Origin: Penium margaritaceum
Lineage: Eukaryota; Streptophyta; Zygnematophyceae; Desmidiales; Peniaceae
NCBI GenBank assembly: GCA_023375785.1
Contig: SZWC01001553.1
Location: forward strand, 152,444-216,443
Direction: 5' to 3'
DNA: 64,000 bases
Below the pieces are notes generated by a model that was not told the DNA's origin, did no database searches, and saw only the letters and a list, made by a program, of their open reading frames with translations. The position numbers and the translations under genes are program-made. How positions within the stretch are numbered: the first letter of the stretch is position 1; each line of letters opens with the position of its first letter. This document shows positions 46,247 to 55,400 of this stretch, one piece after another.

Positions 46247-47536
46247 TTGTCACCCTTCTCCACCTCCAACCCTCGTACCTCTCATCCTTTCAAACTTTGG
46301 CATGCATACATCATGGGTTCCTTGGCTCATGACATCCTAGACCGACTTGGTAGGTATGTCCTCTTCCTCACTGATGACTCCTCCTCTATGCGGTGGGTAT
46401 TTGCGCTCCGCAAAAATGAATATTTCTATGTTCTTGATTCCAGGCTACCCAGGGCCGAGCTTGCTTGTGGTCGCCGTCTCCGCAACTTTCACTGTGACCA
46501 TGGTGGCGAGTTCATGAGACCAATAGCTTGGTTCCGTTCTTCTCATGGTGTGTTTCCCCAGCCATCCACTCCTTACACACCCCAGTCCGCATCCGCTACT
46601 TACCCAGGGCCGAACAGAGCGTTTGAGTGCTTGAATTACCCATTTGATGATGGTGTCCGTACCCTTTTCTTGTTTGGGATTCCTCCCCTCCTCCCTTTTG
46701 AGGTCATGTCCTACATGACGAAGGTGTGGAACTGTGTCCCTCATTGTCCGCTTGCTTGCCATGTCACTCCCTTTGAACACTGGTTTGGCCGCCAGGCTGA
46801 TCTGCGTCTTGCTGGGGTCTGGGACTTTGTTGCCGCCATTTGGCTGCCTACTAATCTCCACGATGGAAAACTCATCTCCCACGCCCTTCTCTGCACATGT
46901 CACTCATGTGCCTCACTGCCCGCTCCTTCATCTCTTTCTTGTCAAAGGTATGGCGTTTCTGGGATGTTTATCGGTCTCGCATCATTAGATCTCGTGATGC
47001 TTTGCTCTTTGGGGGCATATTTCAGCATGCTCTGTTCCCCATGGATATTTCCTCTTCTCTTTCCACACATTGTCGACCTGGAGAGGATGGATTTATTTCA
47101 ACCTCCGATATTGGAGACCCCGTGTCTGATCCCGCCTTCCCTCCTTTCCCCGCTCCACCAACGACCCCCTCCTCTGACATTCTTTCGTCTGAGTCTCAAA
47201 GTGTTATTTCTGCATGCAATCCTTTCATCCCCTCCCTGTCACATTCGTCGACAAAGTCTCCCCGGTCATCTCCTATCACCATACTCCGAGAACTGTATCT
47301 ATCCCTTCGGAGTCATTTCCCGATGCCGTCATCCCCCCCCGCCCCAGTTATCTGTCACTATTGTAGCACAACCACCTGTATCCCAGACCACTCCACCTGT
47401 TAATGGTCCGGAGTTTCCTCGTGAGGCAAAGAGCACAGCCTCAGCTATTTCTCCAGAGCTATTTCTACGTGTGTGGAGACTGTGCTCTTTTCCTCCACAG
47501 TCGAGCTCCCAACCGTCACACGGGTACTCGATCTAG
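46247..47536 (+). pseudogene. copia-6 integrase and linker remnant
   Basis: A 429-residue open stretch. Recognisable are the D-containing LTDDSSSMRWVFALR, NFHCDHGGEFM, YMTKVWNCVPHCPL and ADLRLAGVWDFVAAIW, which parallel the integrase of copia-1 and copia-4. A Pro/Ser-rich linker follows. The openness of this long frame is notable for such an old copy but does not mean function, because neighbouring parts are broken. Confidence 0.75.
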
Positions 47537-47692
47537 TACGTCATCCTCCACTGAAGAGCCCTCTGTCTGACCCATTGGTCTTGACACACTTGGACTTGTA
47601 ATGAGCGTGGTTCATCCCAAGTTTGTAATATGGTACATCCTTGTTGCACATGAATATTACGGAGAGGTGGTTTTCATCACAGTATAGTCGAT

Positions 47693-48710
47693 GTGACATT
47701 CTTTCTTCACGCTCTGTATGAGCCCTTTGTGGCAATTCTTCTGTATGTCAACAACATTCTCATCACCTTACCTAGCACCACCAATGTCTGGTTAATCAAG
47801 ACGCTCCTATTTTCCACATACAAGATGAAGGACCTGGGCCCAGCTTGGGTTTTTCTGGGCTTGGAGCTGGAGCGCAATCGCTAGCATCGCATGCTTCATG
47901 TGCACCATGCTTTTTTACGCTCATATCCTTGGAGATCGCATTGCATCTCTGCTGGCCAGGGTACCCACTCTGTTGACGCCAGTAACAATAATAGGTCAGC
48001 CCATGCTAAAGTCCTTTGATCCATCGGCACTGGGGGAGACGATTGATGTCACGAATAACCTTAGTGTAATTAGCTCCCTCATGTATCTTGCCACCACGGT
48101 GTAAGCAGATGTGGCCTTCTTGGTCAACTTATCATCTCATTTCTCATTGTAGCCTCAAGAGTGGCACGTTGAGGCTACCTTGCGTGTCATCCACAATGCA
48201 TTTTCTACAACACGTGTCGGAATGTGCTATCATGCGCAACCCTCTGTTGTTGTTTAAAGATACATCAACAACGACAAGACACATGACACTCATGTGCGTA
48301 ACTCAATAGGATACATCTTTCTTGTTGGAAGGACGACCATCTCGTGGAAGAGTGGGAAAATTGAGTGTGTGGTACGCAGCTCAAGCGAGGCCAAGTGTAT
48401 TGAAATTAATACAAATAGGTATAAGGTCGTGTACCTTTATCATTTGTTGTAAAACTTGTGTGTATTCTTCAGTTCCATCACTCTGCGGTGCGATAGCCAA
48501 AGCACAAAGGTAATTATTGAGCATGATGGCATACACTATTCACGCACAAAGCACATTAACATTGAGCATCAACTTGTGCACGAGCACATTATTGTAGGAG
48601 AAGTTCAAGTCATATGGGGTGACACACGTCAGCAGCGTCCAGAAATTTTCACCAAAGCACTCAGCGACGGCGTGTTTAAGGCAGTTGTGCATGCTGTTGG
48701 TTTGTAACGT
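47693..48710 (+). pseudogene. copia-6 RT and RNase H remnant
   Basis: RT is seen as PFVAILLYVNNILITLPS and KMKDLGPAWVFLGLELER. RNase H is seen as RTKHINIEHQLVHEHI and the closing EIFTKALSDGVFKAVVHA. It ends about 150 bases before the LTR, as in copia-4. Decayed. Confidence 0.75.
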
Positions 48711-48861
48711 GCTCATGATTTGTCTGATTGATGTCTTGCAAACACTTCTTGTGATGTCTCTGTAACTCTTTCTTGCATACTTATCCCTGTGTGGCGTGTG
48801 TGTTGTACTTTGTACTGCTCACTTGTGCACATGGGCAACCTGTCTATAGGTAATGGGGGAG

Positions 48862-49376
48862 TATTGTTGTTGGTAGGTTAATATGTGGGTGACCAATTTA
48901 AACTTTTCACACACACATCTGTGCAGGTGACTAACACACATGGAGCTCTTGGTCACGGTAGTAATGGACACATGAGGATTGGTTGGTCGAGGCGTCCTGT
49001 TTGGAGTGTGAGGGATGCACATACAACATATACTATATCTAGCATTGGAAACGTTTGAGAGCTCATGAGCTTTAGTTTCAGAACATGTATAAAACTGTAC
49101 AGTAGCGTGCATTGAATGTAAATGAGGCGAAATGCACCTGCATATGCTCGTGGTCGATGTGCACATCTATTTATTAGTTTTGCATGTGCGAGTTGCTCTG
49201 TGTGTGTAGCACAGTTCATAATCCTATGTGGAACACACATGTAAGTTTTTGCGACATGTAAAAACATTGGTCGCCGGCGTGCTACTGGTGGGATGAGTTT
49301 GATCCCAGTGGTGGATGACAAATCCCATTTGAGCCACTTCGGTGGGTGGTTTGGTCGACTAGGTTTGAGAATCCAT

Positions 49377-49449
<73 letters not shown>

Positions 49450-49620
49450 CTATCTCTCTCTCTTCCCCCCCTATCCCCCCCCTCTCTCTCTTACTCTTGT
49501 TTGTTTTTCATTCTAAAAAATGCTGAGTGTTTCTCACTCCAATCCATCGTGTGTGCGCTCACCCATGATCTTGTGTGTTTATGAGTCACTCTACGCACAC
49601 ATAGGCCTGGTTCTAATACA
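48862..49620 (+). repeat. copia-6 3' LTR (approximate)
   Basis: It follows the purine-rich taatgggggag and begins near tattgttgttgg. The front shares sequence with 44905-45000. It includes a long CT run. The end is placed near ttctaataca and is not confirmed by a second copy. Confidence 0.55.
49378..49446. repeat. (CT)n microsatellite, 69 bases
   Basis: A pure CT run inside the copia-6 3' LTR, followed by further CT-rich and C-rich tracts to about 49490. The reading frames it opens (Ser-Leu repeats) are not genes. Confidence 0.95.
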
Positions 49621-50957
49621 TACACACCCTTACACACAATCAAGGAGTTTGTAATAATGTCAAGGAGTCAAGATAGGTTTCCATGCAAGCATGAAATGTT
49701 AGAGGAAAGACTTTCTAGCTATCCCTTTTGTCTACATATCCTACTGCACATTGAAGTCGACAAGGGATTGTTTATGAATTTAAGAATCCTTAATTTTGAC
49801 CAGGGTTCAATTGTATATGTGTTCCGTTCAATTCATCGAGCAGCTTTGGCATGGTTCATTGAATTCGATGAGGGTCTAGTTCATTTTCCTCGTGTCCGTC
49901 AACTTTGATGTTGTTCAGCCGTTATCGAGTGCGCGCGCACGCATCTCCTGGGGGAAAAAAAAAAGGCGTGCATGGGTTACGAAGTACGACAAGCATAGAT
50001 GATAAACATAAAGGAAAATAATTTGAGAATAAATAATAACAAAAACATTTGTTAAATTAAAATACTATTTTACTTCATTCTCAATCTCATTCTCTACTAA
50101 GGAGAACGGTTTTGGTTGTCTTTAGTTCTCAACAAGGAAGATAAATTAGGTTATAAAATTTTCCAATGAAAGAGATTGATTAAAAAATTATTCTAGACAT
50201 AGCATAATCACAATTTATGTGCAGTCACGTGTTGCTTGAATCTTGTCCTCGGGGTCAAAATGGTTCTTGTAAAAGTGATTCTTGTCTGTATTGATTTTGT
50301 CTTCGAGAGCCTTTTTGGACTTCATTCTCGCAGAGTCCATCGTCGCGTTGAAAAGAGCGAAAGGTTGAGAATGACCTTAACCTCGATCGACGGTCCTGCT
50401 CGATCCACATGAAGGTGGATCGAGGAGGGCCCTCCACGCTGCTTGTTTTCTACCCGTGTCGGGGCCATCAGCATGGGTCTCATGCGTTTCGACAAGCACT
50501 ACAAATGGACTGCCGTCATTTCTAGCTCCTCGCACATCCGCTAAGTGGGATGTGCCCTTGCATGTTAGGGCCTATTCTGTGTAATTGATTTGGATGTGTG
50601 TAAATCGCACCTTGTCCACTGAAGGGGTGAGTCTCGCATTTTGGTCGAGTTCCCAGAGGTGTACAAAGTGGTACGGGAAATAGGGGAGAGAGAATTTTTA
50701 ATAGAGGATGTCGAATGGAAAACAATAGGGATACTTTGTAGCCCAAGAAATCGGCACAACGGTCATGAGCGCGTTGGCGAAGGTGGCCATAGGTGCTCAT
50801 GCAATACCCTTGCGCAAGGTGTTCAGCTGCCCTTGCCCTAGGCCGTGGAATTTTCAGAAATACACGACGGCCATGGACAATAGGAGCTCCACACGTCAGT
50901 CACAAAATCACGACAACTCTCTCCTTCCCTCAGCCACCATGGACTGTTTTCTTTAGA
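49621..50957. other. unassigned interval
   Basis: About 1.3 kb with AT-rich sequence to about 50220 and more balanced composition after. There are short open frames at 49657-49908 (83 residues) and on the plus strand around 50641-50841, neither with a recognisable domain. A perfect hairpin lies at 50399-50424. No gene is called. Confidence 0.45.
50399..50424. repeat. perfect 10-base hairpin
   Basis: The arms ctcgatccac and gtggatcgag enclose atgaag. No T-run follows, so it does not look like a terminator. Origin unknown. Confidence 0.85.
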
Positions 50958-50984
50958 TGATGTCTACCAACGAGAGGACTCAGC

Positions 50985-51200
50985 GTGCACGAGGCCACTT
51001 GTCAGGGTCCTCCTCCACGCCCCGTGCCAATGAGACGTCCTGTTGGACATCCGCGAAAGACAACAAAGCTGACTGTGGACAACACAGAGGCCCTGCACAT
51101 GCATGACGTACGTGGAGTCATGTACGTGGAGTCAGTGCTGTCTCTACCGGCTACTCCCGTTGAAAAGGACAAGGCGTGCAACTCCATGTTGACCCCTTGC
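50985..51200 (+). pseudogene. possible gene 5' fragment with AT-hook-like motif
   Basis: An open plus-strand frame of about 70 residues, running into poly-C and the assembly gap. It contains RPVGHPRKTTK, which resembles an AT-hook core (R-P-x-G-x-P-R/K) flanked by basic and proline residues. No initiation codon is convincing in this frame: a stop lies just upstream at 50958-50960 and the frame opens at a GTG. An overlapping frame has ATG codons at 50957 and 50960. It could be the front of the transposase whose later part lies beyond copia-7, or an unrelated fragment. Confidence 0.3.
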
Positions 51201-51452
51201 CCCCCCCCCCCCCCNNNNNNNNNNNNNNNNNNNNNNNNNNNNNNNNNNNNNNNNNNNNNNNNNNNNNNNNNNNNNNNNNNNNNNNNNNNNNNNNNNNNNN
51301 NNNNNNNNNNNNNNNNNNNNNNNNNNNNNNNNNNNNNNNNNNNNNNNNNNNNNNNNNNNNNNNNNNNNNNNNNNNNNNNNNNNNNNNNNNNNNNNNNNNN
51401 NNNNNNNNNNNNNNNNNNNNNNNNNNNNNNNNNNNNNNNNNNNNNNNNNNNN
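51200..51452. other. poly-C run and 238-base assembly gap
   Basis: Fifteen C (51200-51214) are followed by 238 unresolved bases (51215-51452). The gap ends exactly where the copia-7 LTR begins. The left target-site duplication of copia-7, and any link between the frame at 50985 and sequence after 57888, are hidden by it. Confidence 0.98.
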
Positions 51453-52019
51453 TGTTAAGTCTCTCCTGTATATATTTTCTCCTCTTGTGTGGCCATGAGT
51501 GTGCAGGGCATGCTGACCCAGAGAGCGGAGGCGACGCACAGTGAGCGCACGTGTCCTCCGTGGGCTGGCGACACCTCCGTCCCGCCAGCCGCGCTCGCTT
51601 CCCTCCTGGCAGCATTGCCCAAGCCTCATCTGCCGACTAGATCATGAGCAATTATTGATTAGTTGCTTTCGTGCTCTCTACATTTGCTGTCAAGCTTAAG
51701 ATACCTATTTTAGTCTAGGTCCTTGACATTGTGTTAGTTGTGATAGCTGTAGGTTAGTTCCAAACCTTGAAGTGGGCATGTGTGTCAAGTTGGGCCTCGA
51801 GTGGCATTTCGCCCTCGAGTCTGGACGTGCGCTGGCGAGCTCCGCTCGCCAGCCGCTGGGTGAGCTCGATTAGCGAGACTCACCCGTAGGGCTCATCCTT
51901 GTCGTCGTGCTAGGTGAGTGGCGACTTCCATGGCCGCCACACTAACCTGACTCTAACTTCTCCCACACTTAACCGTTTCGCACGAAACTTGTCTCATTGG
52001 AATCGCAATTGAATTCTTA
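51453..52019 (+). repeat. copia-7 5' LTR
   Basis: 567 bp, TGTTAAGTC to GAATTCTTA. The ends are TG...TA rather than TG...CA, set by where the two LTRs diverge and by the primer site starting at the next base. A TATATATT lies only about 15 bases from the start. Two hairpins occur near 51830-51890 (ctggcgag/ctcgccag and gggtgag/ctcaccc). Confidence 0.93.
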
Positions 52020-52031
52020 TGGTATCAGAGC
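52020..52031 (+). other. copia-7 primer-binding site
   Basis: tggtatcagagc, the exact complement of the plant initiator-Met tRNA 3' end, directly abutting the LTR. Confidence 0.93.
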
Positions 52032-52455
52032 CCTGATCGCAGGGCGTCGAGATCGCTAGCTGACAGCAGGTTGCAAATTGAGTGGCGGCCTCTCCCACGG
52101 CGCTGAAGGCCAGTGACGGCTCCCGCCGTCACTGCAGCAGGCCGTAGCCGTCCGCGACGCGCGCGCTAGGCGGCCAGACCCTCCCTGGGTCTGTGCACAG
52201 CAGTAGAGCCGCGCAAGTTGGTCCTAAGGGGGCGAAGCCCGCCAAGGCCGCATGTGTAGGGACCCGTCCGCCGACGGGGAGACAACCAGGCCACTCAACG
52301 TGGCACAGAGGCGCGCACGACAGTCGCAGACGCTCTAGGACCAGAAGCGACGTGACTAGGGACAGTTTGGTAGTCTTCTCCCCTTGTGTGCCCTCCTAGC
52401 CAACGGATCAAGCCGCTAGAAGGGGCCCGGCACCACCTCAAACGCTTCCACGACA

Positions 52456-55400
52456 GTGAACCGCCCGGCACTGAGCATGAGTGCCGTCGGCTCTGTGCCA
52501 GGGGGCAATTCTGCCCACGGCGCTAGTCAACCCACCGGGAGCCATCCGGCGAATCAACCCGCCGGCACCTCCGGCACCGTCACGTGGGATGACCTCACAA
52601 AGGTCTTGTCACAGAAGGACCTGACGCCACCGCCTTTAGGTGCGCGCGACTTCCTCGCTTGGAAAGACAATTTTCTCGCGTGGGCAGCAGAACACGGTCT
52701 TGAAGACCTATATCTCTCACCACCGTCTAACGATGCCGATGAGCGCGTCCTCCTACGGGCCTTCAATGCCCTTGTCCGAGCCCTTCCCGATGAACAGGCA
52801 TACGCAATCCGTCATCTTCGCTTTGGCGGGAAAGGGGAAGATCCAATCAACCCGCGCAGCGGCGCCCCTCGTCCACACGAGGCATGGCAGCACCTTGCAA
52901 CCCGCCACGAGGAACGGGGCATGGCACTAGTCATCACCCTTCGCGACAGACTGCGCCACCTGTACCCCAAGCCAGGCGCACCGNTACGGGCCTTCAATGC
53001 CCTTGTCCGAGCCCTTCCCGATGAACAGGCATACGCAATCCGTCATCTTCGCTTTGGCGGGAAAGGGGAAGATCCAATCAACCCGCGCAGCGGCGCCCCT
53101 CGTCCACACGAGGCATGGCAGCACCTTGCAACCCGCCACGAGGAACGGGGCATGGCACTAGTCATCACCCTTCGCGACAGACTGCGCCACCTGTACCCCA
53201 AGCCAGGCGCACCGATAGCAGAGTACTGGGATGCTGCGATGGACATACGCCGTCGCATCCTCGGACTCGGGGCTCCCTGCTCCGTGCTTGAGTGGCTTGA
53301 TCCCGTTCTGCTCCACCTTGGAGAGCCGTACAGGGACTTTCGCCGCAACTTGCTGCGGCGCCTGCACGTCACCGACATAGAAAACACAGACTTGGCAGAG
53401 GTGTTCGAAGAATTGCGGCACTACGAAGACATCCTCCGTGGAGAGGCACGGGAGGCAGACACACCCTCAGCCAGTGCTTTTGTGCATCAGTCCTCATCAG
53501 CTGTTCAGCCAGGATCTGGATATGCAGGAGGCAGAGGCGGAGGCGGCGGTGGAGGGGGTCGAGGCACACAGTCAGGGGGAGGGCGCGGACGCGGCAAGGG
53601 TGCTGGCGGGCGCAACTGCAACTACTGCGGACAGCAGGGTCACTTCTGGCGAGCGTGTCCCGAGCTGCTCCGTATCATGACCCCATCACCACAGCAGTAC
53701 CCACAGTCCTTTCCACCTCCGCGCCCCCAGCTTGGTCAGCAGCTGCACCCACCGGCCTGGTCGACACAGGGGACAGGGGGAGTGCGTGTACCTTCTCCAT
53801 TCGGTGCAGCAACCTTCGGTCCATCTCAACAGCAGCTGCATCCGGCGTTTCCCGGTGATCTAGGCCCCCAGCCTGTGTACCAGGGGCCCTACTGCGTGTC
53901 GCCGGGGTCTGCAGTCCCCATGCCGGCACCAGCTTGGGCGCAGCGCGTCTACGCAGCGATGGCCGAGGCGCAGCAGCCGACTCCCACTCCACCCATCGGC
54001 TGGACTTCCCCCATGGAGCTCCAGCCACCAGAGCCTACAGCGACACCGCAGGCGTCAGGTCAGCGTCTTGGGCACACTCATGTCACCACCTCTCACACTC
54101 TGCCCATGCATGAATGGTTGTATGACACTGCTGCTTCGCACCACATGTCGCCGCATCGCCAGCTTTTTGTCACGTTGTATGCTGCGCCTGACGTGGAAGG
54201 GGTTAAAACAGGGTCTGGGGAAATTCTAGCAGTTGAGGGAGTGGGGACTGTGGCACTTCAAGCACCAGGTGGGGTGATGTGGTTGACCGGGGTCCTGTAC
54301 GTGCCCAAACTAAAAGTGAATCTGTTGTCTGGTGGTCAGCTCGATCGTCAGGCCAGCGTGTCCAGTGTCATGCAAAGACAGAGATGCATCCTTTTTGATG
54401 CGACTGGCACCCTGTTGGTGGATGGGCCACTGCATGCTGACATGCTCTATCGCCTCACATTGTTTCCCCTTGTTGCCACACACTCCAAACGACCACAAGC
54501 ACATGTTGTGACAGTCACCGATCCCAAACACACCGAACTGTTGCATCGCCGTCTGGCGCACATCCATACTGACATGATCGAAGACATGCTAAAACACACC
54601 ACTGCACGAGGTCTCCATCCAGAGGACTGCCCCCATGGGTTAAAGGTTGATACATGTCTTGAGTGTCATGAAGGGAAAGCCCACAGGCAAGTTTTTCCCA
54701 AGTCATTCACTGAAAGTAAGTCCCCACTTGATCTGGTCCATGCTGATTTGACAGGGCCCATGCCCATTCCCTCAGTCCAGTACGGGTCACAGTACGTACT
54801 GACATTGACAGATGACTACAGTCGTTTTCGCTGGGCCTTTCTGCTAAAATCCAAGGCAGATGCGCAACAGGTGATCATCGAGTGGATCGCACTCGCTGAA
54901 CGCCAGACAAAATGTAAACTGCTGAAACTGCGTACAGATCGAGGCGGGGAGTTTATGGGTACATTGACTGTAGCACTCAAGTCCAAAGGCATTGAACACC
55001 AAACCACAGCTCCCTACACACCTCAACAAAATGGGGTGGCAGAGCGTTGGCACCGAACACTGGGTGATGCTCTGCGCACTTTACTGACTGAGTCAGGACT
55101 CTCGTTTGGGTTTTGGGAAGAAGCGGTCAAGTACGTCACCTGGGTGTGGAACCGTGTCCCGCAAGGTCCACTACCCAAGGCAGTCACACCTTGGGAACGA
55201 TGGTTCAAGGAAAAGGCGGACCTTCGTCCCGCCAGGGTGTGGGGAACCATGGCATGTGTGTGGTTTGCACAGCCGCAGCGCGACAATAAGCTGAGTCCGC
55301 GAGGTCGTTGGTGTGTGTTTGTAGGGGTCTCGCATGCCTCAAAAGCATGGCGGTTTTGGGATCCCGCGAGTCATCACTTCCTCGAGAGCCGGGATGCATC

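Larger units (their letters stand above)
44905..49620 (+). mobile_element. Ty1/copia LTR retrotransposon, copia-6 (old)
   Basis: A piece of 5' LTR (about 44905-45000, cacacacagat...gcaggt...cacacatggagctct) matches the front of the 3' LTR at about 48862. Between them are decayed gag, protease (SSATHHM near 45730), integrase (46247-47000), RT (about 47700-48110) and RNase H (about 48320-48710). Integrase and the segment before it resemble copia-1. Perhaps twenty or more breaks plus deletions. Both borders are approximate. Confidence 0.78.

Noticed and set aside
49293-49584. Ser-Leu repeat proteins
   Set aside because: They are translations of the CT microsatellite in the copia-6 LTR.
49657-49908. 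83-residue open frame as a host gene
   Set aside because: No domain, no conserved neighbours, AT-rich surroundings and a length within chance expectation.
50399-50424. Hairpin as a transcription terminator
   Set aside because: There is no following T-run and no gene ending nearby, and intrinsic terminators of this kind are not expected in nuclear DNA.
50641-50841. Open frame beginning VEFPEVYKVVREIGE-like sequence
   Set aside because: It has some protein-like character but no recognised family and no start or exon signals that I can support.
51144-51629. Long frames on both strands crossing the assembly gap
   Set aside because: They are open only because unresolved bases cannot form stop codons; the real sequence is unknown.
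52020-52031. tRNA-like sequence tggtatcagagc, also at 34063 and 26455
   Set aside because: It is the primer-binding complement of the initiator-Met tRNA 3' end next to LTRs, not a tRNA gene.
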